NCBI RefSeq assembly: GCF_004364775.1 | Contig: NZ_SOAL01000025.1 | Coordinates: 1-64,000, forward strand | DNA from: Comamonas sp. JUb58 | GTDB lineage: Bacteria > Pseudomonadota > Gammaproteobacteria > Burkholderiales > Burkholderiaceae_C | DNA length: 64,000 nucleotides | Direction: 5' to 3' | Shown here: positions 17,057 through 26,384 of the stretch, in pieces | Numbering within the stretch: position 1 is the stretch's first letter | Layout: each line of letters begins with the position of its first letter | Translations under genes and position numbers: made by a program | Notes under the pieces: model-generated | Databases searched by the model: none | What the model saw: only the letters and a program-made list of their open reading frames with translations | What the model was told of the DNA's origin: nothing

Positions 17057-18241
17057 TCACAGGCCGATGACCTGGCGGGCCGCCAGTGCGTCGATCTCGT
17101 CTGGCGCCAGGCCCAGGCTGCGCAGAATCTGCAGGCTGTCGGCACCAATGCGCGGTGCAGGCAGCGGTGCACCGGGCTTGGCCGGCCAAGGGGTGGCCGC
17201 CATCAGCACCTCGCCAAAATCGGGCTGCTGCAGGGTCTTGAAGGTGGCCAGGTGCCGGGCCTGCGGGTGCTGCACCACATCGGCCGCGCCATGCACCACG
17301 GCATGCAGCACGCTGTGCTGATTGAACAGTGCGCGCAGCTCGGCCAGGGATCGGTCTGCCACGGCGCGGGCCAGCTCGGCATGCAGTACCGCCTTGTGCT
17401 GCAGCCGCAGCGCATTGCTGGCAAAGCGTGGATCGCTGTCCCAGCCGGCCAGGTCCAGCGCCTTGCCAATGCGCAGAAACTGCTCGTTGTTCAGCGCCAG
17501 AATCGTCAAGCGACCATCGGCCGCATCAAAGATGCCATTGGGCGCGCTGACGGCCGCCTTGACGGTCTGGCCGCCCAGCACCTCTTCCGACAGCGCGGTC
17601 GATTGCAGCGCGCAACAAACGTTGAACAGGTTCAGCTCCACATGCTGGCCCTTGCCGGTCTTCAGGCGCTGCAGCAGTGCGGCAGTGCAGGCCTGCGCGG
17701 CATAAACACCGGTGGCAATGTCGGCCAGCAAAAAACCGATGCGCTGCGGCGCGCCCTGCGCATCGCGGTTGCTGTTCATCAGGCCGGTGTCGGCCTGCAT
17801 GACCGAGTCGGTCGCCGGGTTGTCGGCAAAAGGGCCGTCTGCACCATAGCCGCTGATCGACACATAGACCGGCTCCAGCCCCAGCGCCTGGAGCGCGGCA
17901 AAGTCCAGGCCCAGGCGTTCTACGACCTGGGGGCGAAAGTTCTGCACCACCACATCGGCATCACGCGCCAGTTGCAGGATCAGCGCTTTGCCCTCGGGCT
18001 GCTTGGCATCGACCGCCAGGCTTTGCTTGCCGGCGTTGTAGGTGCTGGACAAGGTGCTGTGGCCATTGCGGGCGACGCCCACATGGCGGCCCCAGTCGCC
18101 CTGGGCGGGTTCGACCTTGATGACCTCGGCGCCCTGGTGGGCGAGCAGCTGGGCGCAGTAGGGGCCGGCCACGCCCTGGCTCAAATCCAGGACCTTGAAA
18201 CCGGCGAGCGGGGTAAACCCCAGTGTTGACTCTGGCGTCAC
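17057..18241 (-). CDS. CaiB/BaiF-type CoA-transferase (class III)
   Basis: A 394-residue family III CoA-transferase. Hallmarks are GFKVLDLSQGVAGPYCAQLLAHQGAEVIKVEP at the N-terminus, NAGKQSLAVDAKQPEGK, ADVVVQNFRPQVVERLG and the GQHVELNLFNVCCAL region. The catalytic Asp should be that of PATDSVMQADTG. It transfers CoA from a donor such as succinyl-CoA to an organic acid, activating it. The start is GTG 18241, with AAGGAGA (18248-18254) at ideal spacing; the longer frame to 18277 has no ribosome binding site. It heads a three-gene operon divergent from a LysR gene. The acid it activates is not known, though the Bug receptor in the operon probably captures it. Confidence 0.9.
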   Translation of the reverse strand: MTPESTLGFTPLAGFKVLDLSQGVAGPYCAQLLAHQGAEVIKVEPAQGDWGRHVGVARNGHSTLSSTYNAGKQSLAVDAKQPEGKALILQLARDADVVVQNFRPQVVERLGLDFAALQALGLEPVYVSISGYGADGPFADNPATDSVMQADTGLMNSNRDAQGAPQRIGFLLADIATGVYAAQACTAALLQRLKTGKGQHVELNLFNVCCALQSTALSEEVLGGQTVKAAVSAPNGIFDAADGRLTILALNNEQFLRIGKALDLAGWDSDPRFASNALRLQHKAVLHAELARAVADRSLAELRALFNQHSVLHAVVHGAADVVQHPQARHLATFKTLQQPDFGEVLMAATPWPAKPGAPLPAPRIGADSLQILRSLGLAPDEIDALAARQVIGL

Positions 18242-18392
18242 GTATTGTCTCCTTGCATGGCCCGGGCTAGGCGACACCCGCCCGGACGTTTGTTGTGAGA
18301 CCCATGTTAAAAACGCGAAGCCGCTTTGGGAACTGCCAAAGCACAGCCATCAGTGGTGATTCAGAATCAACAATCAAAAGGGGATGCCGGCC

Positions 18393-19316
18393 ATGGACCT
18401 GAACCTGGTGCGTTTGTTTGTGGCGATTGCCGAGTCGCGCAACCTGAGCGATGCGGCACAGCGCTCGGGCGTCACGCGCTCGAATGTGTCGCGCCGGCTG
18501 GCGCTGCTGGAAAAGCAGTTTGGCGCGCAGCTGCTGCGCCGTACCACCCGGCATATGGAACTGACCCAGGCCGGCCGCATCCTGCATGGCCAATGCCTGC
18601 AGGCCCTCAATGCGCTGCAAAGCGCCCAGCTGCAGATCGACCAGATCCACCAGACCATCAGTGGCGAGATCCGCGTGCGCATCCCCACCGGTTTGGGGCA
18701 TTTCCACCTCAAGCCGCTGATCCTGGACTTTTGCCAGGCGCATCCCGATCTGCTGCTGCGCCTCGTGATCAACGACCAGATCCATGACCTGGTGGCCTCC
18801 AAGGTGGACCTGGCCATCCACATCACCTCGGCACCGCTGGAAGACCATGTGGCCACCCGCGTCTGCGGCATCGAATGGGGGCTGTTTGCCACCCCGGCCT
18901 ATCTGCAGACCCTGGGCCTGGCGCTGCAAACCCCGCAGGACATCAAGCACGCCCGGCTGCTGGCGCCCCTCAACATCCACCACCGGCTGGAGTTCTGGCG
19001 GCACAGCGATGGCCTGCATGAGCAGGTGCAGAGCATGCCGTCAATCCAGTCGGGCGACTACCAGTTCCTGTTCAACTCCGCGATGGCCGGCCTGGGCGTG
19101 GTGCTGCTGCCCTACTATGCCGTGCGGGATGCCATCGCCCAGCGCAGCCTCGTGCAGGTGCTGGATGGTTTTGGCGTCAAAGGCGTGGGCGATGCGCTCT
19201 ATGTGGTGCGCGCGCCCAACCGCCAGCCCTCGGCGGCCACCCTGGCGCTGATCGAGCTGCTGGTCTCATCGATCCAGAAGATGGCGCCGGGCTGGCGCCT
19301 GGGCACGGCGGTTTGA
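18393..19316 (+). CDS. LysR-family regulator, probable control of the CaiB operon
   Basis: A 307-residue LysR regulator. The helix-turn-helix lies in residues 1-60 (MDLNLVRLFVAIAESRNLSDAA, then GVTRSNVSRRLALLEKQFG). The rest follows the CrgA/PBP2 effector fold (GEIRVRIPTGLGHFHLKPLILDF, then SGDYQFLFNSAMAGLGVVLLPYYAV). The ATG at 18393 is selected over 18384 because AAAAGGGG (18376-18383) is 9 bases before 18393 but directly abuts 18384. It is divergent from the CoA-transferase operon, with 151 bases between starts. The effector is unknown. Confidence 0.88.
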   Translation: MDLNLVRLFVAIAESRNLSDAAQRSGVTRSNVSRRLALLEKQFGAQLLRRTTRHMELTQAGRILHGQCLQALNALQSAQLQIDQIHQTISGEIRVRIPTGLGHFHLKPLILDFCQAHPDLLLRLVINDQIHDLVASKVDLAIHITSAPLEDHVATRVCGIEWGLFATPAYLQTLGLALQTPQDIKHARLLAPLNIHHRLEFWRHSDGLHEQVQSMPSIQSGDYQFLFNSAMAGLGVVLLPYYAVRDAIAQRSLVQVLDGFGVKGVGDALYVVRAPNRQPSAATLALIELLVSSIQKMAPGWRLGTAV

Positions 19317-19317
19317 G

Positions 19318-20460
19318 CTAGCAAGGCTCGCCGGCATGGTTGCGACTGATGTGGAACACAAACTCCGCGTCGGGCAGGCTGGTGAAGCGCTTCAGTACCT
19401 CTCGGTAGGTCTGGTCCGGGTCCAGTGCTGCCAGGCGCTCGGGGTAGAGCATCTTGGCCAGGTGCTCCAGCGCGGCGATATGGAAGGCGCTGTCGTAGAA
19501 CTGGTGGTAGAGCGCCTGCACACAGCCGCCGGCCCCTGCAGTGGCCAGCGCCAGGCCCTTGCGTTGCATCAGCCGGGCCATGGCCTGCTCGGCCTCGTTG
19601 ACGGAGATGTCGTAGCCAAAGGGGATGGTGCGCGCGCCTTTGCGCTGGCGCTGGGTGCCGGTCATCAGGTAGACATCGGGCTGCAGGCCGATCAAGGTTT
19701 CCAGCGCGATATCGCCCGTCATGCCGGGCAGCAGTTGCTTGGCGATATTGCGCCCGCCCACTGCCTCGATCAGGTAGCCCCAGGCGGTATTGCCCTGCGA
19801 GAAGCAGCACTGCGCCAACCCCAGGCGCCCGGCCCGTATCTCGACAAACAGGCGTGGCGGGCGTGGCGCGGTGGCTGCCACCTGCTGGATGGCGTTCAGG
19901 CGCGCTTGGTAGAAGTCCAGATAGGCCTGGGCCTCGGCCTCGCGGCCCAGCACCTGGCCCAGCATCTGCAGCATGGCGGGCAGGTGCGCCACCGGGTTGC
20001 GCGAGCTGTCCACATAGAGGATCGGAATGTGCAGCGCCGCCAGCAGCGCGGCAATGCGGCCGCCCTCTACCGCAGGGCGGCTCTCCAGGCTCAGCAGCAC
20101 CAGGTCGGGGCGCAGGCGTAGCAGTGCTTCCAGATCTACATGGCCTGCGCTGTCAAACGGCAGCAGCGGCAGCTGCGTGGCATGGGGCCAGCGCTGCTGC
20201 ATCAGCCGCCACAGGCTGGGGTCGGAGTCGCCCAGCGAGTTGTTCCAGCCGGCAAGGCGGGCAAACGGGTCCTCGCGCTCCAGCAGTGCCAGCGCGGTCA
20301 TTGTGTTGCCGTTTTGCACATAGATGCGCTGGGGCGGCGCGGCGATGCGGACCAGGCGGCCCGCAACATCGCGCACCTGCAGCGGGTAGGCTGCCAGCGC
20401 GACCGTGCTGGTGGCCAGCAAAAGCGCAAGGACGGCGAGTAGCCGCTGCAGGCCCTTCAT
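19318..20460 (-). CDS. Periplasmic iron-complex binding protein of an ABC importer
   Basis: A 380-residue FecB/FhuD/BtuF-type (cluster A-II) binding protein. Residues 1-23 form a signal peptide ending at ALAAYP. The mature part starts with PLQVRDVAGRLVRIAAPPQRIYV, the class signature for metal-chelate receptors, and has the LEALLRLRPDLVLLS block. It should carry a ferric siderophore or similar chelate across the periplasm to the FecCD-type permease. Its start overlaps the ATPase gene stop by four bases (ATGA), so it is translationally coupled as the last gene of the operon. The order receptor-permease-ATPase-binding protein is less common than binding protein first. Confidence 0.88.
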   Translation of the reverse strand: MKGLQRLLAVLALLLATSTVALAAYPLQVRDVAGRLVRIAAPPQRIYVQNGNTMTALALLEREDPFARLAGWNNSLGDSDPSLWRLMQQRWPHATQLPLLPFDSAGHVDLEALLRLRPDLVLLSLESRPAVEGGRIAALLAALHIPILYVDSSRNPVAHLPAMLQMLGQVLGREAEAQAYLDFYQARLNAIQQVAATAPRPPRLFVEIRAGRLGLAQCCFSQGNTAWGYLIEAVGGRNIAKQLLPGMTGDIALETLIGLQPDVYLMTGTQRQRKGARTIPFGYDISVNEAEQAMARLMQRKGLALATAGAGGCVQALYHQFYDSAFHIAALEHLAKMLYPERLAALDPDQTYREVLKRFTSLPDAEFVFHISRNHAGEPC

Positions 20461-21260
20461 GGCGGGTCTCCTGCGGTGGTGCCATCCACCACGATCTGCA
20501 GCCAGCCTTGTGAGCAGCTTTGCACCCGGGCCTGCACGCCATAGACCTCGGCGAGCATCGCCGGTGTCAAGGTCTGCGCCGGGCTGCCGCTGGTGTAAAG
20601 GCTGCCGCGCCGCAGCACGATGAGCGCATCGGCCCAGCGCGCGGCCAGGTTCAAATCATGCAGCACGGCGATGACGATGCGGCCTTGCTGGGCAAGCATG
20701 CGCGCCGTGCCCATCACGAGTGCCTGGTGGCGCAGATCCAGCGCGCTGGTGGGCTCGTCCAGCAGCAGGATGGCCGGCTCGCGGATCACCGATTGCGCCA
20801 GGCTCACCAGCTGGCGCTGGCCGCCCGAGAGGCTGTCGAGCGGCAGCAGGGCCAAATGGGCAATGCCCAGCTGCTGCAGCAAGGCATGCACCCGTTCGAT
20901 GGGGGTGGCGTTGGCCGGTGCATTGCTGGAGCTGTTTTGGCTGCGCAAAGCGGCCAGCAGGCTCTCCAACACCGTCAGCGCCACGCCTTCCGCAGCGAAC
21001 TGCGGCATATAGCCGACATACTGCGCGCGCTGCGCGGGCCGCAGCGCATGCAAGGCAGTGCTGCCCAGCTGCAGGCTGCCACGGGCAGGCACCAGGCCCG
21101 CCAGCGCCTTGAGCAGGCTGGACTTGCCCGCGCCATTGGGGCCCACCAGCGCAGTTACCTGGCCGGGCTGCAGCGGCGGCAGTTGCAGCTGGTCGATGAC
21201 CTGGCGCTGGCGGTAGCCCACGCTCAGGCCCGTTACCAGCAAGGGGGAGGGCGGTTTCAT
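20457..21260 (-). CDS. Iron-complex ABC transporter ATP-binding protein
   Basis: A 267-residue FecE/FhuC-type ATPase. Walker A is GPNGAGKSS (residues 40-48), the ABC signature is SGGQRQ, Walker B is ILLLDEPTSALD, followed by the switch His in VLHDLNLAARWAD. It drives import of an iron chelate through the adjacent permease. The ATG at 21260 overlaps the permease stop by four bases; the longer frame to 21290 lies inside the permease gene and is not used. Confidence 0.93.
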   Translation of the reverse strand: MKPPSPLLVTGLSVGYRQRQVIDQLQLPPLQPGQVTALVGPNGAGKSSLLKALAGLVPARGSLQLGSTALHALRPAQRAQYVGYMPQFAAEGVALTVLESLLAALRSQNSSSNAPANATPIERVHALLQQLGIAHLALLPLDSLSGGQRQLVSLAQSVIREPAILLLDEPTSALDLRHQALVMGTARMLAQQGRIVIAVLHDLNLAARWADALIVLRRGSLYTSGSPAQTLTPAMLAEVYGVQARVQSCSQGWLQIVVDGTTAGDPP

Positions 21261-22378
21261 GCGCGTGCCCCGCTGCGAAAGATCAGCCACACAAACAGCG
21301 GCACACCGACCAGCGCGGTGACAATGCCCACCGGCAGCAAGGTGCCGGGCACCAGGGTCTTGCTGGCGATGGAGGCCAGCGACATGATGAGCCCGCCCAT
21401 CAGCGCACTGGCAGGCAGAAAGATGCGGTGGTCCTCACCCACCAGCATGCGCGCGATGTGCGGCCCAACCAGGCCGACAAAGCCGATGGTGCCGGTAAAG
21501 GCCACGGCGGTGGCGGCCAGCAGGCTCACGCGCAGCAGCGATGCCAGGCGCAGGCGGTTCAGATCGATGCCAAAGCTCAAGCTGCGCTCTTCGCCCAGGC
21601 GCAGCACATTGAGTTGCCAGGCCGCGCGCAGCGAGAACGGCAGCACGCAGGCAATGACCAGGGCCAGCAGCTGCAGCTTGGTCCAGTTGGCGCGCGCCAG
21701 GCTGCCCATGCTCCAGAACACCAGCTGCTGCAGCGCATCGGGCGAGGCCACATACTGCAGCAGCGCCACCAGCGCATTGCAGCTGAACACCAGCGCAATG
21801 CCGAACAGCACCAGAATCTGGCGCGAGCCAGGCCGGGCCCGGGCGGTGGCCTGCAGCAGCAGCACCGAGGCAAAGGCAAACACAAAGGTGTTGACCGGCA
21901 CCATGGCCTCTTCCGGCAGGCCCGGAATGCCCAGGCCCAGCACCAAGGCCAGTGCGGCGCCCAGCGCAGCGGCGGATGAGACCCCCAAGGTAAAGGGGCT
22001 GGCCAGTGGGTTGTTCAGGATGGTCTGCATCTCGGCGCCGGCCAGCGACAGCGCCACGCCCACCAGCACCGCCATCAGGGCATAGGGCAGGCGCAGGTCC
22101 TGCACGATCAGTGCAGTCTCCAATGGCACTTGGCTGGGCAGAAACACCGCGGTGGCCAAGGTCGCCCAGCCCAGATCGGTGGAGCCCACCGACAGATCGG
22201 CCGCCACACTGAGCAGCAGGCCGACGGCCATCGCCAGCAACAGGCAAAGGCGCTTGCGCATGAGCTGGGCATAGCCTTGCGCCAGGGCCTGCGCAGAGGC
22301 AGGTAATGCGCCAGGCATGGCAGCAGACGCGGCGCCCAGCGGCGCTGCGGGCAGCGCCGGGGTGGAGGGGCGGGCCAT
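21257..22378 (-). CDS. Iron-complex ABC transporter permease, FecCD family
   Basis: A 373-residue permease with about ten transmembrane helices. Family motifs are LRLPYALMAVLVGVALSLAGAEMQTILNNPLASPFTLGVSSAAALGAAL and FVGLVGPHIARMLVGEDHRIFLPASALMGG. A cytosolic N-terminal extension of about 40 residues rich in Ala/Pro precedes helix 1. A single permease gene suggests a homodimer, as in BtuC. The start codon overlaps the stop of the TonB receptor gene by one base (TGATG). Confidence 0.92.
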   Translation of the reverse strand: MARPSTPALPAAPLGAASAAMPGALPASAQALAQGYAQLMRKRLCLLLAMAVGLLLSVAADLSVGSTDLGWATLATAVFLPSQVPLETALIVQDLRLPYALMAVLVGVALSLAGAEMQTILNNPLASPFTLGVSSAAALGAALALVLGLGIPGLPEEAMVPVNTFVFAFASVLLLQATARARPGSRQILVLFGIALVFSCNALVALLQYVASPDALQQLVFWSMGSLARANWTKLQLLALVIACVLPFSLRAAWQLNVLRLGEERSLSFGIDLNRLRLASLLRVSLLAATAVAFTGTIGFVGLVGPHIARMLVGEDHRIFLPASALMGGLIMSLASIASKTLVPGTLLPVGIVTALVGVPLFVWLIFRSGARA

Positions 22379-24813
22379 CAGAACGCGGCGCGCAGCGCGA
22401 CGGTGATATTGCGTGGATCGCCGTAGTAGGTCTGGCGGTAGCGGCCGCCGGCAAGGCGGTCGAAATAAGTCCGGTCGAACAGGTTGTTCACCGTTACCGT
22501 GGCCTGCAGGTGGCGGTTGATCTCATAGCCCGCCTGCAGCGCATAGACGGCATAGCCGCCCTGGCGCCAGGTGGTGTTGCCATAGGTCGTGGCATTGCTG
22601 CTATAGGCCTGCATGCCGCCGCCAATCCACAGCCGGCGCAGTGGCTCGGCGGCAAAGCGGTACTTGGTCCACAGCGAGAAGTTGTGGCGCGGGAAGGAGC
22701 TGTTGAACGGCTGGCCCTCGGTATCCACACTGCCGCTGACATGGCGCGTGTCGGTGTAGGCATAGCCGGCGGTCATGTCCCACTGCGGGCTCAGCTTGCC
22801 CGATACCTCGGCCTCAAAGCCCTGGCTGCGCACGACGCCGGAGGGCAGCGAAAAGCCTTCGTTGAGCGGGTCCGTCACCGCGCGGTTTTCGTCCTGGATG
22901 CGGAATATCGCCAGGTGGGCGTTGAGGCGCTTGTCCATGAACTCGCCCTTGATGCCCATCTCCAGCTGGTTGCCGGTGCGGGCCGGCAGGAAGGCGCCGC
23001 TCACCACCGTATCGGTCTGCGGAGCAAACACCTTGTTGGCGCTGGCGTAGACGGACAGCTGCGTGTTCAGGTCATAGACCAGGCCCAGGCTGGGCACGAA
23101 CTTGGCGCGGATGGACTGGTCATTGGCCGGTTGCTCGGGGTCTTGCGTCTCCCACCAGGCCAGGCGGCCGCCCACCAGCACGGTCAGCGGCTGCACGGGC
23201 TTGATACGGGCATGGGCATAGACGCCATGGTTGGTGACCCGGGTCTTGGGCAAGGTGCCGATGCGCTGCGGCTGCATCAGCAGGTCATGGTCGGGCTGGT
23301 CGGCATTCTGCTGAAAGCTGCTGGGGCTGCCTTGCACCTGGCCGCCCTGGTAGGTCTGGTAGTTGGCGCCGACGATCAGGGTCTGCTCCAGCCCGTTCCA
23401 ATCCATCGGCAGCGACAGGTAGGCATCGATGCCCCGGTCGCGCTCGCGCGACTTCTGGTGGGTGGACAGGATGGTCACCTCGCGGCTGACCGGGTTCAGG
23501 TAGCTGTTGGACCAGTAGCGGTCAAACTCGGTGCCGCGCAGAAACTGGTTGGCGCTCAGCTTGAACTTGCCGCCACCGTCCAGTTGGTGCTCCAGCTCGG
23601 CAAAGTAGCGCGTTGCGTAGTCGTCCTTCTTGCCATGGATGGAGCCCAGAAAGGTCGAGCGATCCAGGTCCGGGTTGCGGCCATCGGCCAGCAGAGGCAG
23701 GCCGGCAAAAGACAGCGAGCTGCCGCGCTGCTCGGTCGCGCCAATGGACAAGGTGGTGCTGGGGCTGAAGTCGTACTCCAAGGTGCCATAGACCGTGTTG
23801 CGGCGCAGGTAGACCTCATCGACAAAGCTGTCGCGGTCGTCATAGATGCCGACCAGGCGCCCGCGCAGCGTGCCCGAGGCATTGAGCGCACCGGTCACAT
23901 CCAGCTCTTGGCGGCGCTGGCCCCAGGAGCCCAGCACGGTGGCCGATTGCACCAGAAAATCCGCATGCGCGCGCTTGCGCACCAGGTTGATGGTGCCCGA
24001 GGGCTCGCCCGCGCCTTCGAGCAAGCCGGTGGGGCCGCGCCATATCTCCACCCGGTCGTACAGGCCCACATCCATCAAGGTGTTGCCCCAGATGCCCTGG
24101 CCGCCCTTGGCCGGCAAGCCATCGATCAGGTAGTTGCCCATCAGAAAGCCCCGGGCCTCGATGTTGACGATGCCGGTGCCCGTGGGCTTGGTGCGCATGC
24201 CTGTGACATAGCGCATGGAGTCGGCCAAGGTGGTGGCGTTCTGGTCTTCGATCTGCTGGCGGGTCAGCACCGAGATGGACTGCGGAATCTCGCGCAGCGC
24301 ATGCTCGCCCTTGCCAATGCTCACCGCCCGCGTGGTGTAGGACTGGCTGTGCTCGGTGGTGGCGCCGGCATAGCTGTCGCGCACCACCGTGGTGGGCAGC
24401 GAGATGGCGGCGGCTGCCCCGGCTGCGGCATCGGCCGGGGTGGCTGAGGATGCGGCGGCCGGTTGCACGCTGATCGCGCCGCTGGCGGTGATGGCCAGTG
24501 CCAGGCCGCTGCCGCGCAGCGCTTGCTGCAAGGCCTGCTCCACCGTCAGCCGGCCGCTGATGGCCGGGGCCTGGCGGCCTGCGAGCAGGGCCGGGTCCAT
24601 CGACGCGACCAGACCGGCCTGCGTGGCAATGCGGTTCAAGGTCTGGGCCAGCGGGCCGCTGGCGATGTCGATCCCCAGCGCCGACTGCATGGCGGCCGGT
24701 GTGCTGCGGGTGGCGGCAGAAGGCGAGGTTTGTGCCTGGCTGGCCGAGGCGCCGGCCAGCGCCAGCGAGGCGGCTAGAACCGAGCGGCGAACGAGAGGTG
24801 TGCTGCGAAACAT
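22378..24813 (-). CDS. TonB-dependent siderophore receptor with STN signalling domain
   Basis: An 811-residue outer-membrane receptor. A signal peptide (MFRSTPLVRRSVLAASLALAGASASQAQ region) is followed by an STN domain (GIDIASGPLAQTLNRIATQAG, then LTVEQALQQALRGSGLAL), the N-terminal domain that signals to FecR. The plug starts near EIPQSISVLTRQQIEDQNATTLADSMRYVTG and includes GAGEPSGTINLVRKR. The 22-strand barrel ends with NITVALRAAF, with C-terminal Phe. The first ATG at 24867 is rejected in favour of 24813, which has AGGGAAG upstream and begins the signal peptide. The ligand is presumably a ferric siderophore. It lies downstream of its sigma and anti-sigma genes and upstream of the ABC importer genes. 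Confidence 0.92.
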   Translation of the reverse strand: MFRSTPLVRRSVLAASLALAGASASQAQTSPSAATRSTPAAMQSALGIDIASGPLAQTLNRIATQAGLVASMDPALLAGRQAPAISGRLTVEQALQQALRGSGLALAITASGAISVQPAAASSATPADAAAGAAAAISLPTTVVRDSYAGATTEHSQSYTTRAVSIGKGEHALREIPQSISVLTRQQIEDQNATTLADSMRYVTGMRTKPTGTGIVNIEARGFLMGNYLIDGLPAKGGQGIWGNTLMDVGLYDRVEIWRGPTGLLEGAGEPSGTINLVRKRAHADFLVQSATVLGSWGQRRQELDVTGALNASGTLRGRLVGIYDDRDSFVDEVYLRRNTVYGTLEYDFSPSTTLSIGATEQRGSSLSFAGLPLLADGRNPDLDRSTFLGSIHGKKDDYATRYFAELEHQLDGGGKFKLSANQFLRGTEFDRYWSNSYLNPVSREVTILSTHQKSRERDRGIDAYLSLPMDWNGLEQTLIVGANYQTYQGGQVQGSPSSFQQNADQPDHDLLMQPQRIGTLPKTRVTNHGVYAHARIKPVQPLTVLVGGRLAWWETQDPEQPANDQSIRAKFVPSLGLVYDLNTQLSVYASANKVFAPQTDTVVSGAFLPARTGNQLEMGIKGEFMDKRLNAHLAIFRIQDENRAVTDPLNEGFSLPSGVVRSQGFEAEVSGKLSPQWDMTAGYAYTDTRHVSGSVDTEGQPFNSSFPRHNFSLWTKYRFAAEPLRRLWIGGGMQAYSSNATTYGNTTWRQGGYAVYALQAGYEINRHLQATVTVNNLFDRTYFDRLAGGRYRQTYYGDPRNITVALRAAF

Positions 24814-24872
24814 ATGGAACTTCCCTGTGCTTTTGTGGTGCATCTGGAAGGCTTGTGTATCGAGCACGCGAA

Positions 24873-24901
24873 ACCGGACAGTGTTTTTGAAAATTATTTT
24901 T
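24873..24901 (-). promoter_or_regulatory. Candidate ECF-sigma promoter element of the first receptor
   Basis: On the minus strand an A/T-rich tract is followed by TGTCCGGT (plus-strand ACCGGACA at 24873-24880), 60 bases or so before the receptor ATG. The identical 8-mer beside an A/T tract lies at 31839-31846 before the other receptor. FecI-type sigma factors are known to act at receptor promoters in FecIRA-like systems. Confidence 0.45.
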
Positions 24902-25866
24902 TAGCGCACATCTATGCGGGTGAGCCAGCTGCCAAAACGCTGCACCCGGATCGGCAAGGTCTCGGCCAGACCGGTCAGCGCGCGCTCGATGTCGTCCAGC
25001 GGGAAGACGCCCTGCACCTGGATCTGCGCCGCCTCGGGGGAGACGCGCAGCAGGCCATGGCGGTAGCGCTGCAACTGGGCAATGACCTCGTGCAAGGGGC
25101 GCTGCTGCACCACCAGCCAGCCGCGCTGCCACTCGGTGCTGGGCAGCTGGTCGGCGGCCAGGCGCTGCAGCCCTGCCGCATCGACCTGGGCCGCCTCGCC
25201 GCTGCGCAGCACGGCACTTTCGCCGCTGAGGCTGCGCAGCTCGACCCGGCTTTCCAGCACGCGCACCTGGGTGCGCTCGGCCAGTTGCTCGACAGCGAAC
25301 TGCGTGCCCAGCGCGCGGATATCGGCTTGTGCGGTGGAGACCACCAGGGGGCGCTGCGCATCGGCTGCGACCTGCAGGACGATATCGCCTTCGAGCAGGC
25401 GCAGGCGCCGCAGGCCTTCATCAAACGCCAGGTTGACGCGGCTGCGGGCATTGAGAACCAGGGTGCTGCCATCGGGCAGCGCAAAGCGGGCGCGCTGGCC
25501 GGTGCCGGTGCTGTAATCGGCCAGCACGGCGCCCAGCGGTTGCCAGCGGTCCAGCAGCAGCAGGCCCACGCCGGCACTGGCCACCACGGCCAAGCCTTTG
25601 AGGGCGGTGCGGCGCCGGGGCTGCAGCAAGAGCTGCCGCGCCTGCTGGGCCTGGCCGGGTTGGCGGCTATCCACGGCGCGCAGTGCGCCCACCGGCCGGC
25701 CCACGGTGTTTTGCAGGCGTTCCCAGGCCTGGGCATGGGCGGGGTCTGCGGCCTGCCAGCGTTCAAAAGCCTGGCGCTCGGCCGGCTGCACGCGGCCGGA
25801 GCTGAGGCGGACCATCCAGTCAATCGCCTGCTGGGTGGTCGCATCCAAGGCGGGTTGCGAGGCCAT
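24901..25866 (-). CDS. FecR-family anti-sigma factor
   Basis: A 321-residue FecR homologue. The N-terminal cytoplasmic domain (DUF4880 type) is ATTQQAIDWMVRLSSGRVQPAERQAFERWQAADPAHAQAWERL. A single membrane segment (about residues 88-108, GLAVVASAGVGLLLLDRW) follows, then the FecR periplasmic domain with TGTGQRARFALPDGSTLVLNARSRV and the RWL-like segment WQRGWLVVQQRPLHEVIAQLQRYR. It transmits the ligand signal from the receptor STN domain and controls the sigma factor. The start overlaps the sigma stop by one base (TGATG). Confidence 0.92.
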   Translation of the reverse strand: MASQPALDATTQQAIDWMVRLSSGRVQPAERQAFERWQAADPAHAQAWERLQNTVGRPVGALRAVDSRQPGQAQQARQLLLQPRRRTALKGLAVVASAGVGLLLLDRWQPLGAVLADYSTGTGQRARFALPDGSTLVLNARSRVNLAFDEGLRRLRLLEGDIVLQVAADAQRPLVVSTAQADIRALGTQFAVEQLAERTQVRVLESRVELRSLSGESAVLRSGEAAQVDAAGLQRLAADQLPSTEWQRGWLVVQQRPLHEVIAQLQRYRHGLLRVSPEAAQIQVQGVFPLDDIERALTGLAETLPIRVQRFGSWLTRIDVR

Positions 25867-26372
25867 CAGCGCAGCTGGGCCTGCATGCAGTGCTGCAAGG
25901 CCTGGGTCAGGTAGCGCGAGACGGTGCGCACCGACACCTGCAGCCGCGCGGCAATCTCTTCATGCGGCATGTCGTCGAGCTGGCTGTAGACAAAGGCGGT
26001 GCGCACCGGCAGCGGCAGGCCGTGCAAGATGCGGTCGATCTCGGCAATGGCCTCGATCACCAGCGCCTGGTCTTCCACCGACGGCACACAGGGCATGGGC
26101 AGCGCGGCCATGCTTTCCAGGTACTGGCGCTCCAGCGCCTGGCGACGCTGAAAGTGGAACAGGATGCGCTTGGCAATCGTTGTGAGAAAGGCCCGTGGCT
26201 CCTGGAAGCTGCGCGGGTCCAGGCTGGAATCCACCACCTGCAGGAAAGTCTCTGAGGTGATGTCCTGCGCATCGCTGCGGTTGCGCATGCGGCGGTTCAG
26301 CATGCCCAGCAGCCAGGAATGGTGCGAGGTGTAGAGCGTATGCAGGGCTTGGTCGCGAGAGGGGTCCACCAC
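25866..26372 (-). CDS. FecI-type ECF sigma factor
   Basis: A 168-residue ECF sigma factor. Region 2 is LYTSHHSWLLGMLNRRMRNRSDAQDITSETFLQV, and region 4 ends with FVYSQLDDMPHEEIAARLQVSVRTVSRYLTQAL. The HHSWLLG opening is diagnostic of the iron-starvation (FecI) group. The start is GTG at 26372 or 26369; neither has a clear ribosome binding site, so start assignment is moderate. A perfect Fur-box palindrome lies 13 bases upstream, implying that iron shuts off the gene. It should transcribe the receptor operon downstream. Confidence 0.9.
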   Translation of the reverse strand: MVDPSRDQALHTLYTSHHSWLLGMLNRRMRNRSDAQDITSETFLQVVDSSLDPRSFQEPRAFLTTIAKRILFHFQRRQALERQYLESMAALPMPCVPSVEDQALVIEAIAEIDRILHGLPLPVRTAFVYSQLDDMPHEEIAARLQVSVRTVSRYLTQALQHCMQAQLR

Positions 26373-26384
26373 AGAAAAAGATGT

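Noticed and set aside
22306..24447. A 713-codon plus-strand open frame opposite the first receptor
   Set aside because: Same antisense effect; no domain, signal or ribosome binding site, and the receptor on the other strand is unmistakable.
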